64,000 bases of DNA from Bosea sp. 29B (GTDB taxonomy: Bacteria; Pseudomonadota; Alphaproteobacteria; Rhizobiales; Beijerinckiaceae). A model generated the notes under the pieces. That model had not been told where the DNA came from. It did no database searches and worked only from the letters and a program-made list of their open reading frames with translations. Of the stretch, positions 26,880 to 36,595 are shown piece after piece. The position numbers and the translations under genes are program-made. How positions within the stretch are numbered: the first letter of the stretch is position 1; the number at the start of each line of letters is the position of its first letter. The DNA is taken from contig NZ_LR733817.1 of NCBI RefSeq assembly GCF_902506165.1, positions 2,899,937 through 2,963,936 on the forward strand, in the 5' to 3' direction.

Positions 26880-27156
26880 GAGGCATGGTCCTTGGCGGAG
26901 GGCGGTCGTGCCGGCGGCGCGGACCGGAAGCGGGAGGCCGATATTCAAGCCCGAACCGCCTGGAACCCTATGCCAAAGGAAGGGTGCGATTCGGCAGATT
27001 GTTTTGGTTGCCCCGGCAAAGGACGGTGACCATCGCGCGTCGCCTGCTGCCTATCATGAGGCGGGCCGACAACGGGCGGCTCACGTGGCCGACCGCCAGC
27101 AAAGGGCGGCACCGCGCAACGGCCACGCAAGGCCGCCGACAACGAGGGGATCAACG

Positions 27157-28839
27157 ATGAACAAGCCGTCCACGAAGGCGTCCGGCCTTGCTCTGCCTGC
27201 CCTGCATCGCCGCGAGGTCCTGGCGCTCGGCGCCGGCGGCATTCTCGCCGCGTCCGGTCTTGGCGCCCGCGCCCAGGGCAAGGCGCCTCCGCCGCCGCCC
27301 GCCAAGCCGAGCGGCCAGGTCGTGGTTGGCCTGTCGCAGGAGCCGACCGCCTTCAACCCGCTGATGCCCGGCATCGAGGTCGACGAGACCGTCTGGATGC
27401 AGGTCTTCAACACGATGTGGCTGGCCCAGCCCGACGGCTCGCTGGTTCCCGATCTCGCGGCCGAAGTGCCGAGCGAGGCCAATGGCGGCATCTCTGAGGG
27501 CGGCCTCGCCTGGAAGGTCAAGCTGCGCGAGGGCATCACCTGGCATGACGGAGCGCCATTCACAGCCGAGGACGTCAAGTACACGCTCGAGCTGATCAAC
27601 GCGCCGGGCTTCAAGGCGCGCACCCGTGTCGGCCATTCGCTGGTCAAGGACATCAAGGTCGCCGGTCCGCTGGAGATCTCCTGGCGCATGGAGAAGGCCT
27701 ATGCGCCTTATCTCGCGCTGCTCTCCAACACCTTCATCGTGCCCAAGCACCTGCTGGAGAAGGCAGCCGATCCGAACACGGCGCCCTTCAACGGCGCGCC
27801 GGTCGGCACTGGCCCGTTCAAATGGGGCACGCGCACGCCGGGCGACAACATCCAGCTGGTCGCCAATGAGAAGTATCACGGCAAGGGGCCGTATCTGGAA
27901 AAGGCGGTGCTGAAATACGTGCCGGACCAGACCGCGCTTTATGCCCAGTTCCGCACCGGCCAGGTCGACCTGATCATCGGCACCGGCATCCCGGCCAATT
28001 TCTACGCCGAGGCGGTCAAGCTGCCTGGCCGCAAGGTGGTGAAGATCCCGAGCGCCTCGCTCGAGGTGCTGATGCCGAACCTTGAGCATCCCGCTTTGGC
28101 CGACAAGGCGGTGCGCAAGGCGCTCTATGCCTCGATCAACAAGCAGGCGATCATCGACATCGTCTTCTACGGCCTGCACATCCCGACCGAATCCTTCATG
28201 CCGCAGGAATCCTGGGCCTATGACCCGAACCTGCCGAAGCAGGTCTACGATCCCGCGCTCGCCGGCAAGATCCTCGACGATGCCGGCTGGAAGCGTTCCG
28301 GCTCGGGCGTGCGCATGAAGAACGGCGTGCCGCTCGAATTCGCGGTCTCGACCACGACGGGCGCGGCGCTACGCGAGCAATGCCAGCAATTGATGCAGCA
28401 GGACTGGCAGCAGATCGGCATCAAGATGGCGATCAACAACATGCCTGCCGCCGTGATCTGGGGCGACTTCTACACCCGCTCCAAGTTCCAGTCGCTGCTG
28501 GTCGGCACCGCCTTCCGCACGGTGATCGATCCCGATCCGGCGCATCGCTTCGGCTCGGACGCGATCCCGGCCAAGAGCGGCAACGGCGCCAACCAGATGC
28601 AGTGGCAGAACGCCGAAGCCGATGCGCTGATGAAGCAGGGCCAGGAAACCTTCGACACGGCGAAGCGCAAGGAGATCTACCAGAAGCTGCAGGTGCTGGT
28701 GCGCGAGGAGCTGCCGATCCTGCCGATCTACCAGTACGCGCCGGTCGAGGGCTACAAGGAGGGGCTGATCGGCTACCAGCCCAACATCAACGCCCGGCAG
28801 AACACCTGGAACATGGGCCAGTGGTACTGGGCCAAGTGA
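27157..28839 (+). CDS. ABC transporter substrate-binding protein, family 5 (oligopeptide/nickel type)
   Basis: A 560-residue SBP_bac_5 protein. The N-terminus has HRREVLALGAGGILAASGLG, a twin-arginine-like signal (residues about 17-41), then a Pro-rich linker. The core has the family pattern KLREGITWHDGAPFTAEDVK and later ALYASINKQAIIDIVFYG. The start at 27157 has GAGGGGA upstream. It is followed by two permeases and a MOSC protein but no ATPase genes. The ligand could be a peptide, opine or other amino-acid conjugate; the divergent FAD oxidoreductases suggest something that is oxidised after entry. Confidence 0.92.
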   Translation: MNKPSTKASGLALPALHRREVLALGAGGILAASGLGARAQGKAPPPPPAKPSGQVVVGLSQEPTAFNPLMPGIEVDETVWMQVFNTMWLAQPDGSLVPDLAAEVPSEANGGISEGGLAWKVKLREGITWHDGAPFTAEDVKYTLELINAPGFKARTRVGHSLVKDIKVAGPLEISWRMEKAYAPYLALLSNTFIVPKHLLEKAADPNTAPFNGAPVGTGPFKWGTRTPGDNIQLVANEKYHGKGPYLEKAVLKYVPDQTALYAQFRTGQVDLIIGTGIPANFYAEAVKLPGRKVVKIPSASLEVLMPNLEHPALADKAVRKALYASINKQAIIDIVFYGLHIPTESFMPQESWAYDPNLPKQVYDPALAGKILDDAGWKRSGSGVRMKNGVPLEFAVSTTTGAALREQCQQLMQQDWQQIGIKMAINNMPAAVIWGDFYTRSKFQSLLVGTAFRTVIDPDPAHRFGSDAIPAKSGNGANQMQWQNAEADALMKQGQETFDTAKRKEIYQKLQVLVREELPILPIYQYAPVEGYKEGLIGYQPNINARQNTWNMGQWYWAK

Positions 28840-28899
28840 CGTGGGGCGCGATGTGAACCGCGCCGGCGCGATGCCGGCGCCGGGCGGGAGGAGGGCGCC

Positions 28900-29856
28900 A
28901 TGATCGCCTTCCTCCTGCGCCGGCTCGGGCAGTCGCTGCTCCTGTTGCTGATCGTCTCGGTGATCGGCTTCGCCATCCTGCATCTGGCGCCGGGCGGGCC
29001 GATGTCGCAGTTCGCCGCCGGCGGCGACATGACCCAGGCCGATCTCGACCGCATCGCCGAGCAGCTCGGCCTCAACCGACCGCTGCCGGTGCAATACGTC
29101 GAATGGCTCTGGCGCATGCTCTCGGGCGACTGGGGCGTGTCCTATCGCGATCAGCAGCCGGTGCTGCACATCATCGCCTCGCATCTGGGGGCAACGCTGG
29201 AGCTGATGGCGACCTCGACGCTGCTCGCCATGGTGATCGGCGCCTGGGTCGGCATCCTTGGCGCGATCCGGCGCTATTCGCTGTTCGATTCACTCGCCAC
29301 GATCGGCGCGATGATCGCGCTCTCGATCCCGACCTTCTGGTTCGGCCTCGTCATCATCTACGTCTTCTCGGTCGGGCTCGGCTGGCTGCCGGCGGGCAAC
29401 CGCTACACCATGGGCGACGGCTCGTTCCTCAATCAGGTGCATCACCTGATCGGACCCTGCATCGTGCTGGCGCTGGTCTCGACCGCGGTCTGGAGCCGCT
29501 ACATGCGTTCGTCGATGCTGGAGGTGGTCAACCAGGACTATATCCGCACCGCCCGCGCCAAGGGCGTGCCCGAGCGCCAGATCCTGATGCGCCACGCCCT
29601 GCGCAACGCGCTGCTGCCGATGATCACCATCACCGGCCTGCACGTGCCGACGCTGCTGTCGGGTGCACTGGTGACCGAGACGGTGTTCACCTGGCCGGGC
29701 ATGGGCCGGCTCTTCCTCGATTCGATCAGCTATCGCGACTATCCCGTGGTGATGGGCATCCTGATGTTCACCGCCGTGCTCGTCCTGCTGGGGTCCCTGC
29801 TCGCCGACCTGCTCTACGGCGTCGCCGACCCGCGCATATCGAGGAGCGGGCGATGA
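28900..29856 (+). CDS. ABC transporter permease, DppB-like
   Basis: A 318-residue inner-membrane protein with the DppB N-terminal signature FLLRRLGQSLLLLLIVSVIG and APGGPMSQF, then the EAA loop ARAKGVPERQILMRHALRNA. About six transmembrane segments are visible. It lies 60 bases after the binding protein and overlaps the next permease by four bases (ATGA). Confidence 0.94.
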   Translation: MIAFLLRRLGQSLLLLLIVSVIGFAILHLAPGGPMSQFAAGGDMTQADLDRIAEQLGLNRPLPVQYVEWLWRMLSGDWGVSYRDQQPVLHIIASHLGATLELMATSTLLAMVIGAWVGILGAIRRYSLFDSLATIGAMIALSIPTFWFGLVIIYVFSVGLGWLPAGNRYTMGDGSFLNQVHHLIGPCIVLALVSTAVWSRYMRSSMLEVVNQDYIRTARAKGVPERQILMRHALRNALLPMITITGLHVPTLLSGALVTETVFTWPGMGRLFLDSISYRDYPVVMGILMFTAVLVLLGSLLADLLYGVADPRISRSGR

Positions 29857-30752
29857 GCGGCGTGCCCTTCACCAGCACCGCCGAGCCGGCGCTGCCGCCG
29901 GCGCCTGGCTTCTGGAGCAGCCCGGGCCTGCGCCGCTTCCGGCGCCACAAGCTCGCTGTCTTCGGCGCGGCGACGATCATCTTCCTGACGCTCGCCTGCA
30001 TCGTCGGCCCCTGGCTGCTGCCCTATACCGACACCTTCATCGACATCCGCAACCGTTTCGCGCCGCCCTTCTCGGGCCCGCATGTGCTCGGCACCGACCC
30101 GCTCGGGCGCGACATCCTCGCGCGCCTCCTGATGGCCGGGCGGATCTCGCTGGCGGTCGGCTTCTCGGCCATGGCGATCGCGATGGCGATCGGCATTGTG
30201 GTCGGCATGATCGCGGGCTTCTACGAGGGCGCGCTCGGCGCGGCGCTGATGCGCTTCGTCGACGCAATGCTGTGCTTTCCCTCGATCTTCCTGCTGCTGG
30301 CGATCTCGGCGCTGATCTCGCCTTCGGTGCCGTCGATCATCCTCCTGATCGCGATGACCTCATGGATGGAGGTCGCTCGTGTGGTCGAGGCGCAGATCCG
30401 CTCGCTGAAGACGCGCGAATTCGCGCAGGCGGCCGTCTCCTTCGGCGCGAGCAATCGGCGCATCATGATCCGCGAGCTCCTGCCGAACGCGATCGCGCCG
30501 ATCGTCGTCGCGGCGACGCTCAACGTCGCCCATGCGATCCTGGCGGAAAGCTACATCTCCTTCCTCGGCTTCGGCATCCAGCCGCCGACGCCGAGCTGGG
30601 GCAACATGCTCGAAAGCGCCCAGAGCTATCTCACCAGCGCGCCCTGGCTCGCCATCATTCCGGGCGCCGCGATCACGCTGGCGGTGACTAGCTTCAACTT
30701 CATCGGCGACGGCCTGCGCGATGCGCTCGACCCGAGGATGGAGGGCCAGTGA
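29853..30752 (+). CDS. ABC transporter permease, DppC-like
   Basis: A 299-residue inner-membrane protein: FRRHKLAVFGAATIIFL opening helix, GPHVLGTDPLGRDILARLL (the DppC-type loop), and the EAA motif AAVSFGASNRRIMIRELLPN. It ends FIGDGLRDALDPRM, typical of DppC. The ATG overlaps the DppB-like stop, and its own stop overlaps the GTG start of the MOSC gene, so the operon is tightly coupled. Confidence 0.94.
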   Translation: MSGVPFTSTAEPALPPAPGFWSSPGLRRFRRHKLAVFGAATIIFLTLACIVGPWLLPYTDTFIDIRNRFAPPFSGPHVLGTDPLGRDILARLLMAGRISLAVGFSAMAIAMAIGIVVGMIAGFYEGALGAALMRFVDAMLCFPSIFLLLAISALISPSVPSIILLIAMTSWMEVARVVEAQIRSLKTREFAQAAVSFGASNRRIMIRELLPNAIAPIVVAATLNVAHAILAESYISFLGFGIQPPTPSWGNMLESAQSYLTSAPWLAIIPGAAITLAVTSFNFIGDGLRDALDPRMEGQ

Positions 30753-31462
30753 CGGGGGCGGTCGTCGAGCTCTGGCGCTATCCGGTCAGCTCGATGGCCG
30801 GGGAGCAGTTGGAGCAGCTCGATGTAAATGCCGCCGGCGTCGCCGGCGACCGGATCTGGGGGCTGCTCGATGCCGCCACCGGCCGCATCGCCTCGCCCGG
30901 CCGCGAGAAGCATTTCATTGGTGTGCCACGTGCCTATGCCAAAGCCGTGGAGGAGGGCGTCGTCCTCTCGCTCGATGACGGGCGCTGGGCCGGGCCGCAG
31001 GATGCGGAGCTGCTGGAGGGCTTGTCGCAGGCCTTCGGCTTCATGCCGCTGCTGAAGCCGTTCGACGCTGTCGGTTCGGGCGGATTTCGGCCGCGTTACG
31101 AGCATGCGCCGATCCATCTCGTCACCAGCGCTGCGATCCGCAGCCTCGAACGGGAGCTGCCCGGCAGCGTCATCGATGTCCGCCGTTTCCGGCCGAACAT
31201 CCTGGTCGACTGGCCCGATGGCGGCGAAGCCATACCCGAGCATGGCTGGATCGGGCGCGAGATCAGGATCGGGGGCGTCGTACTGCGCGGACGCGAGCCT
31301 TGCGGACGCTGCGGCTTTATCACGATCGCGCAGGAGGGCCTGCCCCAGGACGTCGAGATCCTGCGCACCGTGGTCAAGCGCCACGAACGCAATTTTGGGA
31401 TCTATTGCGATGTGGTGACGCCGGGCGAGATCGCAGCGGGCACGGCCGTCACCGTTCGCTGA
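30749..31462 (+). CDS. MOSC-domain protein (YcbX/mARC-like)
   Basis: A 237-residue protein with an N-terminal MOSC_N beta-barrel (VELWRYPVSSMAGEQLEQL) and a C-terminal MOSC domain containing FRPNILVDWPDGG and the conserved cysteine C185 in EPCGRCGFITIAQEG, the residue expected to bind the molybdenum cofactor. Relatives such as YcbX and mARC reduce N-hydroxylated compounds with an electron-transfer partner. It starts with GTG overlapping the DppC-like stop (GTGA), in the place where ATPase genes normally follow. A role in reducing the imported compound is an attractive inference; no reductase partner is encoded nearby. Confidence 0.87.
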   Translation: MTGAVVELWRYPVSSMAGEQLEQLDVNAAGVAGDRIWGLLDAATGRIASPGREKHFIGVPRAYAKAVEEGVVLSLDDGRWAGPQDAELLEGLSQAFGFMPLLKPFDAVGSGGFRPRYEHAPIHLVTSAAIRSLERELPGSVIDVRRFRPNILVDWPDGGEAIPEHGWIGREIRIGGVVLRGREPCGRCGFITIAQEGLPQDVEILRTVVKRHERNFGIYCDVVTPGEIAAGTAVTVR

Positions 31463-31471
31463 CCCAGGCGG

Positions 31472-33475
31472 CTATTCCGCCGCCTGGGCGATCTCGGGCC
31501 TATCCTGCCCGGCCTCGGGGATCTGCGGATAGTTCTGCCGTACCACAGCAAAGGCCGCGGCCAGGTCGAGCTCGCCGGCAGCATCGCGCATCGCGGCGAA
31601 CAACTTGGTCTTGGTGAAGAAGCGCCAGTGGATCGGCAAACCGGCCAGCAACCGCGTCAGCGCCGCATAATTCTCCGCCGTCCAGACCTGCTCGAACGCG
31701 TCCCGCTCCGGGCCGAAATGGAAATGCGTCTTATGGGCGTGCGCCCTCAGTTCGGCTCGCAGCGCCGCCGTGGCATCGTGATCGACGACGCCTGTCTCGA
31801 TCACCACGCCGTAGAGCGTCCGCGCTGCGTCGAGGCTGACATAGCCGCGCTCGACATCGAGCAGCACCCGTTCCGGTTCACGCTCCAATGGCGAGCCGCG
31901 GCCGCCGCCGCCAGGCGAATGGATATGGATCACGTCGCCCGGCTCGGCGATGGCGATGTCGGTATTGCCGAGGATGCGCTCGTTAGGACGGCCGGGATTG
32001 ATGATGAAGTTCGAGGTCTCGGCAGAGAGGCCGCCGAGTGTGCCCCAGGGCCGGAAATGCGAGCGGTCGCGGTTGCGCACGGTGATGCGCGAGTTCGGCG
32101 AGAAGACCTTGAACTCCATCACCGTGGCGAGCCCGCCGCGCCAGCGCCCGCCGCCCCCTGAATCCGGCAAGAGTCCGTAGCGCATGAAGCGGATCGGCAC
32201 CTCGGTCTCGGTGATTTCGATCGGCGTGTTCTTGAGATACGCAGCGTCGGCGCCCGAGCCGTTCGGTCCGTCGCGATGCGGCATGCCGCCACCGCCGCCG
32301 ACCACCGGGTTGATCGCCGCGATGACACTGCGATGCGTTTTCTCGTCGGTGGTCATGACGTTGACGATCGAGCTGGAGCCGGCCGGCGCCGCCGGCAGGC
32401 GCTCGGGCGCGGCAAGGCTGAAGGCCCCGAAGATCAGGCTGCGCAGGCGCGCGCAGGTCAGGCTGCGCATGCCGACGGCAGCCGGGAAGGACGGATTCAG
32501 CACCGTCCCCTCCGGCGCGATGCAGGTGAAGGGTCGGGTCAGGCCGGAGTTGAGCAGGAGCTGCGGGTTCAGCGTGTACAGCACATAGTAGACGCCGACG
32601 AGCAGCAGCGTATGGCGCGGGTCGGAGCCGGTCGGGACGTTGAGCGAGGAACCGAGCTGCGGGTCCGATCCGGTGAAGTCGAGGATCGCCTCGTCGCCCT
32701 TGATCGTTAGCATCAGCGCCAGCCGGCAGGGATTGCCGTCGACACCGTCCTCGTCGGCATAGTCGGAGAAGACATACTCGCCATCGGGGATCGAGCGCAG
32801 GATCTCGCGGGCCTGATGCTCGGCATAGTCCATCAGCCCGTCGAGCCCGTCCATGAAGCCCTTGGCGCCGAATTTGGCGACCATCGCCTGGATCTTGCGC
32901 TCGCCGGTGTTGAGCGCGCCGGCCAGGGCCTTGAGGTCGCCCATGTTCAGCGCCGGCTTGCGCACATTCATCATCATGATGCGCAGCACGGTCTCGTCGA
33001 AGGCGCCGTCGCGCATCAGCGTCATCGGCGGGAAGCGGATGCCCTCCTGATGGATCTCGGTGAGGGAGCGCGACAGGCTCGCCGGCACCGCCCCGCCCAT
33101 ATCGGTGTTGTGGACATGGCCGCCGACGAAGCAGACGATCTCACCGTCGTGGAAGATCGGCTTCCACAGATGCGTGTCGGGTGCGTGGGTGGCGAGATAG
33201 CCGCTATAGGGGTCGTTGGTGAAGGCGATGTCGCCCGGGCGATACTCCGGCACCATCTCGATGGCGCGGTTGTAGTTCATGCCGGGATACCAGGTCGCGC
33301 CGAGATCCATCGGCACGGCGACGACGCGCCCGGTGCGGTCCATCACCATCACCGTGAAGTCCTCCGTCTCCTTGACGAAGGTGGAATGCGCCGTGCGGTA
33401 GAGCGTGTAGGCCATGTTCTCGGCAGCGGCCCGGCAATGATTGGCCAGGACCTGCAGGGTGACCTTGTCGACCAT
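31472..33475 (-). CDS. hydantoinase/oxoprolinase subunit B
   Basis: A 667-residue hydantoinase_B protein. The opening VTLQVLANHCRAAAENMAYT, the ETEDFTVMVMDRTGRVVAVP strand, the metal-site-like GHVHNTDMGGAVP, and the late GGGGRGSPLEREPERVL segment are family hallmarks. It pairs with subunit A two bases upstream. Such A/B pairs carry out ATP-dependent hydrolysis of hydantoins, 5-oxoproline or related lactams, or carboxylate ketones. It converges with the MOSC gene with nine bases between stops. The exact substrate is unknown. Confidence 0.9.
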   Translation of the reverse strand: MVDKVTLQVLANHCRAAAENMAYTLYRTAHSTFVKETEDFTVMVMDRTGRVVAVPMDLGATWYPGMNYNRAIEMVPEYRPGDIAFTNDPYSGYLATHAPDTHLWKPIFHDGEIVCFVGGHVHNTDMGGAVPASLSRSLTEIHQEGIRFPPMTLMRDGAFDETVLRIMMMNVRKPALNMGDLKALAGALNTGERKIQAMVAKFGAKGFMDGLDGLMDYAEHQAREILRSIPDGEYVFSDYADEDGVDGNPCRLALMLTIKGDEAILDFTGSDPQLGSSLNVPTGSDPRHTLLLVGVYYVLYTLNPQLLLNSGLTRPFTCIAPEGTVLNPSFPAAVGMRSLTCARLRSLIFGAFSLAAPERLPAAPAGSSSIVNVMTTDEKTHRSVIAAINPVVGGGGGMPHRDGPNGSGADAAYLKNTPIEITETEVPIRFMRYGLLPDSGGGGRWRGGLATVMEFKVFSPNSRITVRNRDRSHFRPWGTLGGLSAETSNFIINPGRPNERILGNTDIAIAEPGDVIHIHSPGGGGRGSPLEREPERVLLDVERGYVSLDAARTLYGVVIETGVVDHDATAALRAELRAHAHKTHFHFGPERDAFEQVWTAENYAALTRLLAGLPIHWRFFTKTKLFAAMRDAAGELDLAAAFAVVRQNYPQIPEAGQDRPEIAQAAE

Positions 33476-33477
33476 GA

Positions 33478-35529
33478 TCAGGCTCCCTCGCGCAGGATGA
33501 GATGCAGGTTGAGGAAGGCGTCGACCTCAGCCTCGAAGCCGGCGGGTATGCAGATCGTCGTATCCTCCTGCGCGACCACGGCCGGGCCGGAGAAATGCTG
33601 GCCGCAGCGCAGCGCCTCGCGGTGGAAAAGCGCGACCTCGCGCTCGGCGCCATCGAGCCAGACGGTGATGGCACGCGCCGGGACCGCCGCCTCGTCGACC
33701 GCCTCGCTCGTCGGAGCGAGTTCGGGGCGCGGCGTCGCGCCGGTGACGACGAGGCGCAGGTTGACGATCTGGACCTCGGCTGCCTCGTCGTTGAAGTCGT
33801 AGATGGCGAGGTGCTGGCGGTGGAAGGCGGCGCGGATCGCCGCGAGATCGCCCTCGACCAGCCAGCTTTCCGAGAGCGGCACCTCGATCTCGAAGGACTG
33901 GCCGTGATAGCGCATGTCGGCGCTCAAGCTTTCGACGACGGGGCCGGTGAAGCGCTGGTCGTCGCGGATCCAGGCGAGCCCGTCGCGCTTGAGCTGCGCC
34001 AGCGCGCCGCGCAGTTGCGGCAGCGAGGCCGGCTCCGCCGCGGCGAAGACGCTCTGGATGAAGTCGCCCTTCAGATCGGCGATCAACCCGCCGAGCGCGC
34101 TGACGACGCCGGGACGGCGCGGCACCAGCACGCGGGGTATGCCGAGTTCGCGGGCCAGGAAGCAGCCGAGCATCGGCCCGGCGCCGCCGAACGGCATCAG
34201 CGCGAAGTCGCGCAGGTCGACGCCGTAGCGGGCGACGAGCTTGTTGACCTCGACGAACATCTCGGAGACGGCGATGGCGATGATCGCCTCGGCCGTTGCC
34301 TCGGCGCTGCGGCCGAGCATTGCGGCGACCTCGCCGACCACTTTCTGCGCCAGGTCGCGGCGCATGCCGATCTGGTCATAGGCGAGGGCGGTGTGGCCGA
34401 GGAAACCGCAGGTCGCCATCGCGTCGGTGACGGTGGCGCGGGCGCCGCCGCGGCCATAGCAGGCGGGGCCGGGCGTCGAGCCGGCGCTTTCGGGGCCGAC
34501 CTTGAGCACGCCGAAGGCGTCGGCCCAGGCGATCGAGCCGCCGCCGGCACCGATCGAGGTGACCGAGACGCTGGGAACATAGAGCGGGAAGTCGCCGACG
34601 ACCTCGCCGGTGCCGAATTGCGGCTGGCCCTCGATGATCAGGGCGAGGTCGGCGCTGGTGCCGCCGATGTCGAGGGTGAGGATGTTCTTCGCGCCGGCCT
34701 GCTCGGCGAGATAGGCGGCGCCGATCACGCCGGAGGCCGTACCCGAGAGCAGCATGTTGACGCAGGCGCGCTTGCCGGTCGCGGCGTTCATCACCCCGCC
34801 ATTCGACTTGGTCAGCATCGGGCCGGCCGGTACGCCGCGCGAGGCGAGCGCCTCCTCGAGCGCATCGAGATAACCCGAGACGCGCGGATGGACGTAGCCG
34901 TTCAGGATCGCGGTCGTGGTGCGCTCATATTCGCGGATCACCGGCCAGACCTCGCTGGTGCTGAAGACGAAGAGCTCCGGCGCCAGTTCGGCGATCAATG
35001 CCCGCGCCTCTGCCTCATGAACGGGATTGCGGTAGGCGTGCAGGAAGGAGACGATCACGCCGTCGACGCCGCGAGCTCCGAGCTTCCTCACAGCATCCGC
35101 AAGGGCTTCGCGGTCGAGCGGCTCGGCGATGCTGCCATCGGAGAGGATGCGTCCGCCGACGCCGAAGACGCGGTCGCGCGGGATCAGCTGCTCGGGGCGG
35201 GCGCAGAACAGCGAGTACATGTCCGGCATGCGCAGGCGTGCCAGCTCGATCACATCCTCGAAGCCTGCGGTGGTGATCAGGCCGAGCCGGCTGCCCTTGC
35301 GCTGGATGATGGTGTTGATGCCGACCGTGGTGCCGTGGACGAAGGAGACGATCTCCTCAGCCGGCACGGCATGGCGCTCGTTCAGCAAGTCGAGCCCGGC
35401 GAGGAGTTCGCGGCCCGGCGCGTCAGGTGTCGTCAAAACCTTGATGGTTTCGACGCGGCCGCTGCCGGTTTCCAGCGCGCAGAAATCGATGAAGGTGCCG
35501 CCGATGTCGACGCCGATACGCCAGCTCAT
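33478..35529 (-). CDS. hydantoinase/oxoprolinase subunit A
   Basis: A 683-residue protein with the ASKHA-type N-terminal phosphate motif IGVDIGGTFIDFCAL (residues about 5-19), FVHGTTVGINTIIQRKGSR, the second ATP-site motif LTLDIGGTSADLALI (about 268-282) and FGGAGPMLGCFLARELG near 455. It forms the ATP-hydrolysing half of the A/B enzyme. It lies directly downstream of a LysR gene on the same strand, with a LysR-type palindrome (35609-35623) in the 90-bp gap. Length is normal for the family. Confidence 0.9.
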   Translation of the reverse strand: MSWRIGVDIGGTFIDFCALETGSGRVETIKVLTTPDAPGRELLAGLDLLNERHAVPAEEIVSFVHGTTVGINTIIQRKGSRLGLITTAGFEDVIELARLRMPDMYSLFCARPEQLIPRDRVFGVGGRILSDGSIAEPLDREALADAVRKLGARGVDGVIVSFLHAYRNPVHEAEARALIAELAPELFVFSTSEVWPVIREYERTTTAILNGYVHPRVSGYLDALEEALASRGVPAGPMLTKSNGGVMNAATGKRACVNMLLSGTASGVIGAAYLAEQAGAKNILTLDIGGTSADLALIIEGQPQFGTGEVVGDFPLYVPSVSVTSIGAGGGSIAWADAFGVLKVGPESAGSTPGPACYGRGGARATVTDAMATCGFLGHTALAYDQIGMRRDLAQKVVGEVAAMLGRSAEATAEAIIAIAVSEMFVEVNKLVARYGVDLRDFALMPFGGAGPMLGCFLARELGIPRVLVPRRPGVVSALGGLIADLKGDFIQSVFAAAEPASLPQLRGALAQLKRDGLAWIRDDQRFTGPVVESLSADMRYHGQSFEIEVPLSESWLVEGDLAAIRAAFHRQHLAIYDFNDEAAEVQIVNLRLVVTGATPRPELAPTSEAVDEAAVPARAITVWLDGAEREVALFHREALRCGQHFSGPAVVAQEDTTICIPAGFEAEVDAFLNLHLILREGA

Positions 35530-35608
35530 GATGCGCCCGCTCAGGAAAGGACGGCCAAGTCTTGGCTGTGGCGGCTGCCGGGGTCCAACACCAAAACGGC
35601 AGTGCCGG

Positions 35609-35623
35609 ATAAGCCGGCCTTAT
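35609..35623. promoter_or_regulatory. candidate LysR-type operator, ATAA-N7-TTAT
   Basis: ATAAG-ccggc-CTTAT, a perfect dyad of the ATAA-N7-TTAT class. It overlaps the stop codon of the LysR gene and lies 80 bases upstream of the hydantoinase A start, a good position for activation. It has the same arms and spacing as the palindrome at 19453-19471. Confidence 0.6.
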
Positions 35624-36537
35624 GCCTCGGTTGCTGTCGGCGCAGGCTGGTCGAGATCGAGCTGCTGGCAGGCCGTGCGGATGTGGTTGCGCAGCAGCTC
35701 ATGGCTGCGTGAGAGGGGCCGGCGCGTGCTGGTCAGCAGGCAGAGTGGCAGGGCGACATGCGGCCGGAACGGGCGCGTCACCAGGCCAGGGAAATTATGC
35801 CAGGGCAGGAGCCCGTCGACGACGGCGATGCCGAGGCCCTGCTGCACGAAGGCGAGCGCGATGATCGAGACGTCGATCTCCATCTCGGGCCGGAACGGCA
35901 GGCCTTGCTTGGCCAGTGCGTCGCGCAGCAATTGCCCGGGCAGCGATTCGGCGCGATAGGAGATCAGCGTCTCGCCATCGAGGTTCTCGGCGCCGATGGC
36001 GTCGCGCTCGGCCAGTGGATGGCCGGCGGGCAGCACGCAGACCACGCGGGTATAGCCGACCACCTCGGTCTCGATGAAGGGCGTCGGCTGGTCCATCATG
36101 GCGATGCCGAGCCCGGCCTGGTCACGGTCGAGCATAGTCAGGATGACCTCGGCCGGCACGACATAGGAGCGCACGCGCGTGTTCGGATGCGCCGCGCGGA
36201 AATGGCGCAGCGCCTCCGGGACGAAGGAGAGGGAGGGCGGCGCCGAGGCGGCGAGACGCACGAGGCCGGCCTTGCCGTGGCGCAGGTCGCGCGTACGCCG
36301 CCGGAGCATTTCGAGGTCGCCGAACAGCCGCTCGACCTCGGGGTAGATCTCCTCCGCTTCCGGCGTCGGGATCAGCCGGCCCTTGACGCGCAGGAACAGC
36401 TTGAAGCCGAGCTCGTCCTCGGTGTGCAGCAGGATCTGGCTGAGCGCAGGCTGCGAGACGGCGAGCGCCTCGGCTGCGCCGGTCAGCGTGCCGCAGCGCA
36501 TGACCATGCGGAAGACTTCGATCTGGCGGGCACGCAT
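35620..36537 (-). CDS. LysR-family transcriptional regulator, OccR/NocR-like
   Basis: A 305-residue LTTR starting MRARQIEVFRMVMRCGTLTG, with the HTH core AAEALAVSQPALSQILLHTE. This N-terminus resembles the OccR/NocR/ArgP-like branch that controls opine and arginine-related catabolism. The effector domain has PPSLSFVPEALRHFRAAHPN. It is on the same strand and directly upstream of the hydantoinase genes, and the palindrome at its stop codon is of the type OccR binds, so it probably activates them. It is separated from the upstream binding-protein gene by two strong hairpins. Confidence 0.9.
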   Translation of the reverse strand: MRARQIEVFRMVMRCGTLTGAAEALAVSQPALSQILLHTEDELGFKLFLRVKGRLIPTPEAEEIYPEVERLFGDLEMLRRRTRDLRHGKAGLVRLAASAPPSLSFVPEALRHFRAAHPNTRVRSYVVPAEVILTMLDRDQAGLGIAMMDQPTPFIETEVVGYTRVVCVLPAGHPLAERDAIGAENLDGETLISYRAESLPGQLLRDALAKQGLPFRPEMEIDVSIIALAFVQQGLGIAVVDGLLPWHNFPGLVTRPFRPHVALPLCLLTSTRRPLSRSHELLRNHIRTACQQLDLDQPAPTATEA

Positions 36538-36552
36538 CGCGTGATCCTAGAA

Positions 36553-36585
36553 GCTGCCGCGGCGGCTGTCAGCCGTCGCGGCAGC
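36553..36585. terminator. strong hairpin after the orphan binding-protein gene
   Basis: GCTGCCGCG-g-CGGCT-gtc-AGCCG-t-CGCGGCAGC: 14 paired bases with one mismatch around a three-base loop. It lies between the minus-strand binding-protein gene (stop at 36662) and the LysR start, so it probably ends that transcript. Confidence 0.6.
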
Positions 36586-36595
36586 GGCGCAGAAC

